Source: an uncultured Gemmatimonadota bacterium
Lineage (GTDB): Bacteria > Gemmatimonadota > Gemmatimonadetes > Gemmatimonadales > GWC2-71-9
DNA length: 10,224 nt
Reading direction: 5' to 3'
Assembly (NCBI GenBank): GCA_946480845.1
Contig: CAMLLJ010000095.1
Coordinates: 1-10,224 of the forward strand
The translations under genes and the position numbers were made by a program. The notes under the pieces are model-generated. The model was given only the letters and a program-made list of their open reading frames with translations, had not been told where the DNA came from and did not search any database. This document shows positions 1 to 7,594 of this stretch, one piece after another. Within the stretch, counting starts at the first letter, position 1, and each line of letters begins with the position of its first letter.

Positions 1-12
1 CTGCGGCCGCGG

Positions 13-588
13 CTAGGCCGTCACCCGCGGCCGGTTCACGCTGGTCACCTTGCAGATGAACTCCTCGAACCCGCGGAGCCAGGAGCGCAGGAACTCCGCA
101 GTGGAGTCGTCGGTGACCACCCCGTCCTCGGTGATGAGCCCGTCGGTGAACTGGATGTACGCCTCCGGCTGGGCCAGCTCCGGCGAGTTCACGAACGAGA
201 GGATGCTGCGCAGGTGCTGCTGCGCCACCGCCGTCCCGATCTTCCCGGGCGAGGTGCCGATGCATGCCGATGGCTTGTGCGCGAACGCGTTGGTCCCCCA
301 GGGCCGGGAGCCCCAGTCGATCGCGTTCTTGAGCGCGCCCGGGATCGAGCGGTTGTATTCCGGCGTCACGAACATCAGCGCGTCCACCTTCGCGATCGCC
401 TCCTTCAGCGCCCGGCCCTCGGGCGGATAGTCCGAGTCGAAATCACGGTTGTAGAGCGGGAGATTCCCGATGGGGATCTCCTCGAGCTCGAGGTCGCCCT
501 TGGCGAGGTTGAACAGCGCGCGGGCGAGCCTGCGGTTGATGGACTGCTTCGACAGGCTGCCGACGAAGACGCCGACCTTGTATGGCAC
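13..588 (-). CDS. NADPH-dependent FMN reductase family protein (quinone/chromate/azo reductase type)
   Basis: A 191-residue single-domain flavodoxin-like flavoprotein. Family members use NAD(P)H to reduce FMN, quinones, chromate or azo dyes in the cytoplasm; the substrate here cannot be read from sequence. The FMN phosphate-binding loop GSLSKQS lies at residues 10-16, and the family signature PEYNRSIPGALKNAIDW at 76-92. Length is normal for the family. The start is GTG at 588, supported by AAAGGAG six bases upstream; the stop is TAG. It is the last gene of the sigma factor/DGPF operon, 34 bases after the sigma gene, so it may be a redox-defence output of that sigma factor, which is inference. 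Family assignment is secure. Confidence 0.92.
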   Translation of the reverse strand: MPYKVGVFVGSLSKQSINRRLARALFNLAKGDLELEEIPIGNLPLYNRDFDSDYPPEGRALKEAIAKVDALMFVTPEYNRSIPGALKNAIDWGSRPWGTNAFAHKPSACIGTSPGKIGTAVAQQHLRSILSFVNSPELAQPEAYIQFTDGLITEDGVVTDDSTAEFLRSWLRGFEEFICKVTSVNRPRVTA

Positions 589-622
589 AGGGTGCTCCTT
601 TCAGGCCAGTACTGCGGAACCT

Positions 623-1900
623 TCACTCCGATCGCACGGCGGGCTCCTGGCTCGCGGCCCGCGCCAGCAGCAGCTCCTTCTCCCGCCGGTTCTCCGTCAT
701 CGTGGCCGCGCGCTCGAGCTCCGCGCGCGCCTCGCCGGCGCGGCCCAGGCGGGCGAGGAAGTCGGCGCGCACGGCGGGCAGCAGGTGATACCCTTTGAGC
801 GCCGCCGCCGTGACCAGCGCGTCGGCGATGGCGAGCCCCGCCGCGGGCCCATCGGACATGCCGTGCGCCACCGCGCGGTTGAGCTCGACCACCGGCGACG
901 GAGTGACCCGCGCCAGCGCATCGTACAGCGCCGCGATCCGCGCCCAGTCGGTCTCCGCCGCGGTCCGGGCTCGCGCGTGGCATGCCGCGATCGCGGCCTG
1001 GAGCGCGTAGGGCCCGAGCGCACCGCCCAGCCGTTCCGCGCGCGAGAGCGCCTCGAGCCCGCGGCCGATCAGCACGCGGTCCCAGCGGCCGCGGTCCTGG
1101 TCGAGCAGCAGGACCGGCTCTCCGCCGGGGCCCACCCGCGCACGCAGCCGCGAGGCCTGGATCTCCATCAGCGCCGCGAGCCCGTGCACTTCAGGCTCCT
1201 CCGGCGCGAGCCCCTGGAGGATGCGCGCCAGCCGGAGCGCATCCTGGCAGAGCTCCGGCCGCACCCAGTCCTCGCCCGCCGTGGCCGAGTAGCCCTCGTT
1301 GAAGATCAGGTACACCACCTCGAGCACCGACGCGAGCCGCTCGGGCAGCTCCTCCGGCCGAGGCACCTCGAACGGCACCTTCGCGTCGGCCAGCGTCTTC
1401 TTGGCGCGCACGATCCGCTGCTGGATGGTCGGCACGGGCGCGAGGAACGCGCGCGCGATCTCCTCGGTGGTGAGCCCGCCGAGGAGCCGGAGCGTGAGTG
1501 CGGTGCGCGCGTCGGTGGAGAGGATGGGGTGACAGCAGATGAAGAGCAGGCGGAGCAGGTCGTCGCCGATGAAATCGTCCAGCGCGGCGTCGAGGTCGGG
1601 CGCCCGGCTCCCGCGCTCCGCGTCCAGCTCGTGGCCGAGGATCTCGTGCTTCTCGTCCACCCGGCGGTTGCGGCGGAAGAGGTCGATGGCGCGATGCTTC
1701 GCGGTGGCCATGAGCCAGGCGCCGGGATTGTCCGGCACGCCCGACTCCGGCCAGCGCTCGAGTGCCGCGAGCAGCGCGTCCTGCGCCAGGTCTTCCGCCG
1801 TGCCCACGTCGCCCGTCAGCCGGGTGAGCGCGGCGATCAGCTTCGCCGACTCGATGCGCCAGACCGCGTCGATCGCCCGATGTGCGTCGGAGGCCGTCAT
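623..1900 (-). CDS. ECF42-type (SigJ-like) RNA polymerase sigma factor with C-terminal TPR-like extension
   Basis: A 425-residue extracytoplasmic-function sigma factor, about twice the usual ECF length. Region 2 spans roughly residues 20-80, with AEDLAQDALLAAL and the DNA-melting/recognition stretch AWLMATAKHRAIDLFRR. Region 4 spans about 115-172, with GGLTTEEIARAF and PTIQQRIVRAKKTL. About 250 residues follow, containing YLIFNEGYSAT (197-207), GPYALQAAIAACHA (296-309), a TDW..IA.LYD stretch (317-327) and PSPVVELNRAVAHG (334-347); these are hallmarks of the ECF42 group, whose helical TPR-like extension is needed for activity. ECF42 genes are typically found beside DGPF proteins, and three lie just upstream here. 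No anti-sigma gene is visible, as is usual for this group. ATG at 1900 is preferred over in-frame TTG at 1909. Its only Shine-Dalgarno-like run (GGGGG) is two bases from the ATG, so initiation may rely on the preceding gene. Confidence 0.93.
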   Translation of the reverse strand: MTASDAHRAIDAVWRIESAKLIAALTRLTGDVGTAEDLAQDALLAALERWPESGVPDNPGAWLMATAKHRAIDLFRRNRRVDEKHEILGHELDAERGSRAPDLDAALDDFIGDDLLRLLFICCHPILSTDARTALTLRLLGGLTTEEIARAFLAPVPTIQQRIVRAKKTLADAKVPFEVPRPEELPERLASVLEVVYLIFNEGYSATAGEDWVRPELCQDALRLARILQGLAPEEPEVHGLAALMEIQASRLRARVGPGGEPVLLLDQDRGRWDRVLIGRGLEALSRAERLGGALGPYALQAAIAACHARARTAAETDWARIAALYDALARVTPSPVVELNRAVAHGMSDGPAAGLAIADALVTAAALKGYHLLPAVRADFLARLGRAGEARAELERAATMTENRREKELLLARAASQEPAVRSE

Positions 1901-1941
1901 GGCCCCCAATCAGGCGACCGGCGGTCGTCACCGCAAGGCCG

Positions 1942-2349
1942 TCAGCGCCCCTGCATCGCCTCGAAGCCCGCGGCCGCCTTCTGCACGTCCGGAGGGAAGT
2001 CCTCCATCTCCTGCACCTGGCGGATCTCGATGACCTCGTTCGGGCCCGCAGGGCAGCGCTTCGCCCATGCGATCGCCTCGTCGCGGGACTCGACCCGGAT
2101 CAGCCAGAACCCGCCCAGCACTTCCTTCGCTTCGGCGAAGGGCCCGTCGGTGACCCGGGGCCTTCCGCCCGCGAACGAGACCCGCGCACCCATGGAAGGC
2201 GGATGCAGGCCCTCGCAGGAAATGAGGACGCCCGAGGCCTGCAGCGCTTCGTTGTACTTCATCATCGCGGCCACGCCCTCGGCGTCGGGCAGCGTGCCGG
2301 GCGCGGCGGTCTCGTAGCCCCCGGGGATCATCAGCATCATGAATCGCAT
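1942..2349 (-). CDS. YCII-related (DGPF domain) protein, copy 1
   Basis: A 135-residue protein of the YCII/DGPF family, with a ferredoxin-like dimeric alpha/beta barrel fold. The N-terminus MRFMMLMIPGG is typical of sigma-factor-associated DGPF proteins. The defining motif DGPFAEAKEVLGGFWLI starts near residue 72, preceded by EGLHPPSMGARV. The tail EIRQVQEMEDF closely matches copy 3 (EIRQVFETEDF), so the two are close paralogues. Biochemical function of these DGPF proteins is unknown; a small-molecule or enzymatic role is speculation. The start at 2349 has GGGAGG five bases upstream; a longer in-frame reading to 2514 would run antisense through copy 2's coding frame and lacks support. It sits 41 bases before the sigma gene. 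Confidence 0.92.
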   Translation of the reverse strand: MRFMMLMIPGGYETAAPGTLPDAEGVAAMMKYNEALQASGVLISCEGLHPPSMGARVSFAGGRPRVTDGPFAEAKEVLGGFWLIRVESRDEAIAWAKRCPAGPNEVIEIRQVQEMEDFPPDVQKAAAGFEAMQGR

Positions 2350-2387
2350 TGCAGCCTCCCAGTCAGTGTGCTGAAGCGGCCGGCCGC

Positions 2388-2753
2388 TCAGGCCGGCGCG
2401 GGGACCTGGTCCATCGGCCGGACCTCGGACTCGCCCTCCCATGCAGGCCAGTGCCGGTGGTGCAGCTCCATGAGCCGCACCGCAACGGCGACGGCTTCCT
2501 CCTGCGACGGGCACTCGAGCACCGCGTATCCGCCGATGATCTCCTTCGCCTCGGCGTAGGGACCGTCGGTCACGCGGACCCTGCCGCCGCTGAGCCGCAC
2601 GCGCGCGCCACCTGCCCGGAGCCCGCCCGTATCCACCAGCACACCGGACGCGAACCCCTCCTGGATGAACTCCCCCATTGCCTCCATCAGTGCCTGCGGC
2701 GGAGGCCCGCCCGGACCGGCCGGGTCGCTGCGGAGCAGCGCCATGAAACGCAT
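2388..2753 (-). CDS. YCII-related (DGPF domain) protein, copy 2, divergent
   Basis: A 121-residue YCII-family protein starting MRFMALLRS. The signature reads DGPYAEAKEIIGGYAVLEC, with Tyr in place of the usual Phe. It lacks the GLHPSS-type motif that copies 1 and 3 share and has GGLRAGGARV at that place; its C-terminus HHRHWPAWEGESEVRP is also distinct. It therefore belongs to a different DGPF subfamily rather than being a recent duplicate. Its ATG (2753-2751) is one base after the stop of copy 3, with GGAGGGG upstream, so the pair is probably translationally coupled. It lies 38 bases before copy 1. Function unknown. Confidence 0.9.
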   Translation of the reverse strand: MRFMALLRSDPAGPGGPPPQALMEAMGEFIQEGFASGVLVDTGGLRAGGARVRLSGGRVRVTDGPYAEAKEIIGGYAVLECPSQEEAVAVAVRLMELHHRHWPAWEGESEVRPMDQVPAPA

Positions 2754-2754
2754 G

Positions 2755-3186
2755 TCAGCGCCCCCTCCGTGCCGCCGTCTGCTCGCGGAGCCGCTGTTCC
2801 TGGGCGATGAGCTCCGGTGTCGCCGCGTCGCCGAAGTCCTCCGTCTCGAAGACCTGGCGGATCTCGATCTCGCCGTCCTCGCCAGTCGGGTTCGGCACGC
2901 GCTTCACCCACTCGATCGCCTCCTCCTTCGACTTCACCTCGATCAGCCAGAATCCGGCGATCAGCTCCTTCGCCTCCGCGAACGGTCCGTCCACCACGGT
3001 CCGCTTGCTGCCGGAGAACTTCACGCGGGCGCCCTTCGAGCTGGGATGCAGGCCCTCACCGGCCAGCATGATCCCGGCCCTGGCCATCTCCTCGTTGAAC
3101 TTCCCCATCTCGGTGAGCAGCTCTTCGCTGGGCATGACCCCGGCCTCGGTGTCCCTGTTGGATTTGATCATCAGCATGAACCGCAT
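2755..3186 (-). CDS. YCII-related (DGPF domain) protein, copy 3, first gene of the operon
   Basis: A 143-residue YCII-family protein starting MRFMLMIKSNRDTEAG. It carries EGLHPSSKGARVKF followed by DGPFAEAKELIAGFWLIEVKS, then EIRQVFETEDFG and a charged C-terminal helix (PELIAQEQRLREQTAARRGR). It is the promoter-proximal gene of the sigma operon: the start at 3186 has AAGGAG about seven bases upstream, and an ECF42-like promoter lies about 70-95 bases upstream. ECF42 sigma factors are known to drive neighbouring DGPF genes, so this is the expected first target. Molecular function unknown. Confidence 0.93.
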   Translation of the reverse strand: MRFMLMIKSNRDTEAGVMPSEELLTEMGKFNEEMARAGIMLAGEGLHPSSKGARVKFSGSKRTVVDGPFAEAKELIAGFWLIEVKSKEEAIEWVKRVPNPTGEDGEIEIRQVFETEDFGDAATPELIAQEQRLREQTAARRGR

Positions 3187-3255
3187 GGTAAACTCCTTGT
3201 CCGGTAATGGTTTCGGCGAAGTGCCCGCCGCGCTCCATCATGTCCTCACCCCTAC

Positions 3256-3282
3256 GTCGAACGGCGCCGCCGGATATCGACA
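3256..3282 (-). promoter_or_regulatory. Putative ECF42-type promoter of the DGPF/sigma operon
   Basis: On the minus strand TGTCGA (3282-3277) is followed after exactly 17 bases by CGAC (3259-3256). As I recall, the published ECF42 promoter has a TGTCGA -35 element and a -10 of the form CGA/TC. Four other TGTCGA hexamers I found in the window (549-554 and 4347-4352 on minus; 8426-8431 and 8917-8922 on plus) are inside genes and lack CGAC at that spacing. The site is intergenic, correctly oriented, and would give a leader of about 60 bases before copy 3. Confidence 0.6.
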
Positions 3283-3322
3283 CGCCTTCCAAGGTACTCC
3301 GATCCAGCCTAGGTTCCCTCCC

Positions 3323-4507
3323 ATGCTCACCCCCTCCGCACTTCCCGCCCTCCACGCCGTCTTCGCTGCGCTCGACGAGCCAGTGGACGGATGGCTGCTG
3401 TTCGATTTCCGCGGCATCAACCCCATCATGGCGGCGGTGATCGGGCCCGAGATCGTCGGCTCGCGCCGGCAGTACGTGCTGATTCCCCGCGCGGGGAAGC
3501 CGGTGGCGCTGGTGCACGCGGTGGACGCCGAACTCTGGCGAGAATGGCCCGGCGAGTGGAGGCGCATCGTCTGGGTGCGGCGGGAGGAGCTGACCGCGCA
3601 CCTGCAGCAGCTGGTGAACGGCGGCACCATGGCGATGGAGCATTCGCCCGGCGGGGACATCCCCTACGGCGATTACGTGCCCGGCGGCACGCTCGAGCTG
3701 GTCCGCGCTTCGGGCGCCACCGTCGTCTCCTCCGCCGAGCTGGTGACGCGCTACTGCTCGGCGTGGACGGCGGACGACCTGGCCAGCCACCAGCGCGCGG
3801 CGAAGGCGATCGCCGCGATCGCGCGCGAGGCGTTCGCACATGCGGGAGCAAGCGCGCGGGGAGCCGAGCCGCTCACCGAGCACGCGCTCACCGCCTGGGT
3901 GCTGGAGCGGATCGAGCGGGCCGGGCTCGTCACCGAGTCGTCGCCCAGCGTGTCGTACGGCGAGCACGCGGCACGCGCGCACTACGAAGCGCCCGCCGAA
4001 GGATCGACGCCGCTGGTACCGGGCGCGCTGCTGCTGCTCGACCTCTGGGCAAAGGAGCCGGGGGGCGTCTATGCCGACCAGACGTGGATGGCGTCGTTCG
4101 GGGCGCCCACCGCGCAAGCGGCCGAGCTCTGGGGCATCGTGCGCGGCGCCCGCGACGTCGCAATCGACCTGCTCCGCGCGCGGCTCGAGGCGCGAGAGCC
4201 GGTGAGCGGCGCCGAGGCGGACCGTGCCGCGCGCGGCGTGATCGACGCGGCCGGGTACGGCGACCGGATCATCTGCCGCACCGGGCATTCGATCGACCGC
4301 GTGGGCCTGCACGGCTCGGGGCCGACCATCGACTACACCGAGAGCTTCGACACCCGCCGCATCCTGCCGGGCTCCGGGTTCTCGATCGAGCCGGGGATCT
4401 ACATCCCGGGCGAGATCGGGCTCCGGAGCGAGGTCAACGCGCACGCGCGGGCCGACGGCCTCGACGTGACGCCGACGGACTACCAGAACGAGCTGATCGT
4501 CGTCTGA
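3323..4507 (+). CDS. M24 family metallopeptidase (Xaa-Pro aminopeptidase/dipeptidase-like)
   Basis: A 394-residue pita-bread metallopeptidase predicted to cleave Xaa-Pro or similar peptides in the cytoplasm using two metal ions; no signal peptide is visible. Residues 1 to about 150 form a creatinase-like N-terminal domain and the rest is the catalytic domain. All five metal ligands can be placed: Asp240 (LLLLDLW), Asp252 (YADQTW), His322 (RTGHSID), Glu356 (FSIEPGIY) and Glu370 (LRSEVN). The second active-site His330 is eight residues after His322, one more than in typical M24 enzymes. ATG at 3323 fits the domain start; in-frame sequence back to 2807 is antisense to copy 3. No clear Shine-Dalgarno precedes the start. 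It is divergent from the sigma operon and seven bases before the next gene. Confidence 0.88.
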   Translation: MLTPSALPALHAVFAALDEPVDGWLLFDFRGINPIMAAVIGPEIVGSRRQYVLIPRAGKPVALVHAVDAELWREWPGEWRRIVWVRREELTAHLQQLVNGGTMAMEHSPGGDIPYGDYVPGGTLELVRASGATVVSSAELVTRYCSAWTADDLASHQRAAKAIAAIAREAFAHAGASARGAEPLTEHALTAWVLERIERAGLVTESSPSVSYGEHAARAHYEAPAEGSTPLVPGALLLLDLWAKEPGGVYADQTWMASFGAPTAQAAELWGIVRGARDVAIDLLRARLEAREPVSGAEADRAARGVIDAAGYGDRIICRTGHSIDRVGLHGSGPTIDYTESFDTRRILPGSGFSIEPGIYIPGEIGLRSEVNAHARADGLDVTPTDYQNELIVV

Positions 4508-4514
4508 CGCCCTG

Positions 4515-6476
4515 ATGAGCGCATTGTGGCCGGGATCGCTGGTGCTCGCCCTGCTCGTCGCGTGCGCTCCGGGGGCGCGCTCGCCTGTCGGCCCGGCGGC
4601 CGGTGCTGCTGCAGGTGACCGGCCGCCGGAACGCCGCCGCGCCATCCTCGTGAGTTTCGACGCGATGAACGAGCAGCGGGCGCTCCGCACCGTGCCCCCC
4701 GCGTCAATCCCCAACTTCCGCGCGCTTTTCGCCGAGGCGGCCTGTGCCGATTACGCGCTCCCCGCATGGCCGAGCAAGACGTCGCCGTCGCACGCGTCGC
4801 TCTGGACCGGCGCGTACGGCGACGTGAACGGCGTCGCCGCAAACTGGCAGCCACGCCTGCCGCGCGGCGAGCATGCGATCACCGAGGGGATCTCCGGCTA
4901 CTCGCCCGCCGCGCTTCGCGCCGAGCCGATCTGGGTGACGGCGGTGCGGGCCGGGCGGCGGGTGTTCGCGCACCATCCGACGCAGGCGCTGGGTCCGCTC
5001 GACGATCCCGACGCGCTCGTCGTCAACGGCTACGACGCGTCGCACGGCGAGGACCTCGCGATCACGCCGGCGTCGTCGCCCCCGCGTCCCGCGCGCGGCT
5101 GGCGCGGACTCGAGTCGCTTGGCTCGACGGTGGCGCCGAAGGAGATCGCCTGGGCCGCCGGCGGCGACTCGGTGTTCGGCCTCCTGCATGGAAAGGGCCG
5201 GTACGAGGCGGTCCTGGCGGCGCGCTCGCGCGACGTGGCGAAGGGCGTGCGCGCCCGGGTCGTCCCTGCCGAGCGGGGGCCGGTGGCCGGCCGGGAGCTG
5301 GCGCGGCATTTCTCGGCGCCACTGGCGCTCGACGTGCCGGGCGGGCGGGCCTGGCTCCGGGTGCGGCTCTTCGCGCTGGCCGAGGACGGCACCGACTTCC
5401 TCATCTTCCAGCCCGCGCTCGCGGTCGTGGGCTCGAACCAGCCGGCAGAGGCGCTCGCGTACGGCGAGGCGATCGGCGGCTGGGTGGGGAACGGCGCGCA
5501 GGACCTGCTCGCCTCCGGCGGCCTCGGGCCGACGCTCGCGCAGGGTGGCGACGGCGAGGCGGAGCGGCGCTACCTCGAGAGCCTCGAGCTGGTGACGCGG
5601 CAGTTCATGCGCGGGAGCGAATGGGGCTGGGCGCGGGACCCCGACCTGATGGTGGACTACTTCCCGCTGGCCGACGAAGTGGACCACATGTGGTACGGGT
5701 ACGTCGCGCCCGGCCTGCCGGAGCGCAACGGCGCGCTCGCCCGCGCGGTGGCACCGCTCCGCGCGCGCGCGTGGGAGCTGGTCGATCTCCGGCTCGCGCA
5801 GCTGCGCCGGCTCGCCGCGCAGGGAAGCCGTACCCTGCTGGTCGTTTCCGGCGACCATGGCATGCGGCCCACCTGGCGCGCCTTCCGGCCCAACGCGGCC
5901 CTGCGGGACGCGGGGTTCCTGGTGCTCGACGATTCGGGCCGCGTGGACCCGCGCCGCACCCGGGCCTATTCGCCCGACGGGCTCTACATCACCGTCAACA
6001 CCACCGACTGGCTCGGCGGGATCGTGCCGGCCGATTCGGTGGTGGCGGTCGTCGAGGCCGCCGAGCGGGCGATCCGCAAGGTGCGCGGTGCCGACGGCGA
6101 CCCGGTGGTGACGGAGACGTGGCGCGTGACCGGCGACGATTCGCTCGGGCGCGGCGGGCTGGTCGGCGGACAGCTCTATTATGAAACGGCGGCCGGGTAC
6201 GTCTGGTCGCGCGATGCGCGGGGCGAGCCTGCCGGCCCCGCGCGCAGCGGCGCGGATCACGGATTTCCGTCGGTCGCACCGGATATGCATACGATACTCT
6301 GCGCGGCTGCCGACTCGATCCCGCCGCACCGCATCGGCCCCGCGCGGACCATCGACGCCGCGCCTACCGTCTCCGCGTGGCTCGGGATGCCGCCGCCGCG
6401 CGACGCGCGCGGCAGGTCGTTGCTGGACAGGATGCTCGACGCACGCACCCGAATCCCCGACCGGAGGGCCCCGTGA
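4515..6476 (+). CDS. Alkaline phosphatase superfamily (NPP-like phosphodiesterase/pyrophosphatase) lipoprotein
   Basis: A 653-residue exported metalloenzyme. A short hydrophobic signal ends in a lipobox LVAC with Cys17, predicting a membrane-anchored lipoprotein. The two-zinc site is recognisable: Asp49 (LVSFDAMN), nucleophile Thr89 (WPSKTSPSH), Asn110 (GVAAN, 21 residues on, as in nucleotide pyrophosphatase/phosphodiesterases), Asp387 and His391 (ADEVDH), Asp447-His448 (VSGDHGM) and His582 (GADHGFPSV). The enzyme should hydrolyse phosphomonoesters or diesters outside the cytoplasm; the substrate is unknown. An insert of roughly 200 residues between Asn110 and the Asp387 motif is larger than in minimal family members. 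It starts seven bases after the peptidase gene without a clear ribosome site, and its TGA overlaps the next start (GTGA). Confidence 0.88.
   Translation: MSALWPGSLVLALLVACAPGARSPVGPAAGAAAGDRPPERRRAILVSFDAMNEQRALRTVPPASIPNFRALFAEAACADYALPAWPSKTSPSHASLWTGAYGDVNGVAANWQPRLPRGEHAITEGISGYSPAALRAEPIWVTAVRAGRRVFAHHPTQALGPLDDPDALVVNGYDASHGEDLAITPASSPPRPARGWRGLESLGSTVAPKEIAWAAGGDSVFGLLHGKGRYEAVLAARSRDVAKGVRARVVPAERGPVAGRELARHFSAPLALDVPGGRAWLRVRLFALAEDGTDFLIFQPALAVVGSNQPAEALAYGEAIGGWVGNGAQDLLASGGLGPTLAQGGDGEAERRYLESLELVTRQFMRGSEWGWARDPDLMVDYFPLADEVDHMWYGYVAPGLPERNGALARAVAPLRARAWELVDLRLAQLRRLAAQGSRTLLVVSGDHGMRPTWRAFRPNAALRDAGFLVLDDSGRVDPRRTRAYSPDGLYITVNTTDWLGGIVPADSVVAVVEAAERAIRKVRGADGDPVVTETWRVTGDDSLGRGGLVGGQLYYETAAGYVWSRDARGEPAGPARSGADHGFPSVAPDMHTILCAAADSIPPHRIGPARTIDAAPTVSAWLGMPPPRDARGRSLLDRMLDARTRIPDRRAP
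6463..6468 (+). promoter_or_regulatory. Ribosome binding site deciding the GTG start of the copper lipoprotein
   Basis: GGAGGG lies four bases before GTG at 6473. This selects the GTG, which gives a clean lipoprotein signal peptide, over the longer in-frame reading from 6377, whose first residues are arginine-rich and lie inside the upstream gene. Confidence 0.7.
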
Positions 6477-7594
6477 ACCGACCGCTCCGTACCATCTGCC
6501 TCCTCGCCCTCGCCGCGGCGTGCGGGCCCTCGGCCACCCGCAACGCGCCCGCGGGCGACAGCGCGGCCGGCGGCGCCACCGCATCGGACACCGGGGCGTC
6601 CGCCCAGGGCTCCCGCACCATCGGGCTGCCCCAGTCCCGCGCGGCGCATCCCGACACCAACCCGCCGGCCAACGTCTCGCACGGCGAGGCGCCGATCGGC
6701 GCCCCGGGCGTGCGGGCGCCGGTGCCGGCACTGCTCGCCCCGCGCGATCCGGGCCGCCTGCACCGCGTCCGGCTGGAGATGACGCACACGACGATCGAGA
6801 TTGCCGCCGGCAAGCGGTACGCGGCCTGGACCTTCGCGGGCCAGGTGCCGGGACCGGTGCTCCGCGTGCGCCAGGGCGACACGGTGGATTTCACCCTGGT
6901 GAACCGGGCCGCGATCCCGCACAGCCTCGACTTCCACGCGGCCGAGATCGCCCCGGACAAGTACTACCGGAACCTGATGCCGAACGACTCGATCAGCTAC
7001 CGGTTCGTGGCGCGGGTGCCGGGCGCCTTCATGTACCACTGCGGCACGGCGCCGGTCGCGCTGCACATCGCCAACGGCATGTACGGCGCCTTCATCGTGG
7101 ACCCGGCGACGCCGCGGCCGCCGGCGAAGGAGTTCGTGCTGGTGCAGAGCGAGTTCTACCTCACGCCGCGGCCCGACCCGCAGGGGATCTACTCGATCGA
7201 CTGGAACCGGATGCTCGGCCTGGCCCCGGACCACGTCGTCTTCAACGGGCGGGCGTCACAGTATGCGGAGCATCCGCTCGAGGTGCGGCCCAACGAGCTG
7301 GTGCGGATGTACGTGGTGAACGCCGGCCCCAACCGGATCTCGTCGTTCCACGTGGTGGGCGGGATCTTCTCGCAGGTGTTCGAGGACGGGGCCACGACGA
7401 CGCCGCTCCGGGGCGTCCAGACGGTGAACGTCCCGGTGGGCGGCGGCGCGATCTTCGAGACGCGGCTGCGCGAGGCGGGGGAATATCCCTTCGTCACCCA
7501 CGCCTTTGCCGATGCGACTAAGGGCGCTGTTGGAGTACTGCGAGCGGCCGAGCCGGGGTCGGCGCCTGCCGGGCCGGCCGCGGGGCAGCATTGA
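6473..7594 (+). CDS. NirK-like two-domain multicopper oxidase, lipoprotein
   Basis: A 373-residue two-cupredoxin-domain protein of the copper nitrite reductase type, predicted to act outside the cytoplasmic membrane. A signal peptide with lipobox AAAC (Cys17) is followed by a low-complexity Ala/Gly/Pro linker to about residue 95. By alignment with known NirK, type 1 copper ligands are His150, Cys190, His198 and Met203; type 2 ligands are His155, His189 and His343; catalytic Asp153 and His293 are present. The Cys-to-His spacing is one residue shorter than in classical NirK (HCGTAPVALH), so nitrite reductase activity is likely but not certain; another copper oxidase activity is possible. The GTG start overlaps the upstream stop. 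The Ala/Pro-rich C-terminal tail overlaps the convergent gene by 77 bases. Confidence 0.85.
   Translation: MNRPLRTICLLALAAACGPSATRNAPAGDSAAGGATASDTGASAQGSRTIGLPQSRAAHPDTNPPANVSHGEAPIGAPGVRAPVPALLAPRDPGRLHRVRLEMTHTTIEIAAGKRYAAWTFAGQVPGPVLRVRQGDTVDFTLVNRAAIPHSLDFHAAEIAPDKYYRNLMPNDSISYRFVARVPGAFMYHCGTAPVALHIANGMYGAFIVDPATPRPPAKEFVLVQSEFYLTPRPDPQGIYSIDWNRMLGLAPDHVVFNGRASQYAEHPLEVRPNELVRMYVVNAGPNRISSFHVVGGIFSQVFEDGATTTPLRGVQTVNVPVGGGAIFETRLREAGEYPFVTHAFADATKGAVGVLRAAEPGSAPAGPAAGQH

Noticed and set aside
470..2317. 615-codon plus-strand open frame across the sigma factor region
   Set aside because: Antisense to the clearly recognised reductase, sigma factor and DGPF genes; composition is shadow-like.
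2807..3322. Upstream extension of the M24 peptidase
   Set aside because: The added 172 residues are antisense to DGPF copy 3 and the promoter gap, and do not resemble a peptidase domain.
3056..4714. Long minus-strand open frame antisense to the M24 peptidase
   Set aside because: Arginine/proline-rich composition without motifs, opposite a gene with a full catalytic site; a typical shadow frame in GC-rich DNA.
4704..6731. 675-codon minus-strand open frame antisense to the phosphodiesterase
   Set aside because: No recognisable domain and Arg/Pro-biased; the plus strand carries complete metal ligands and a lipobox.
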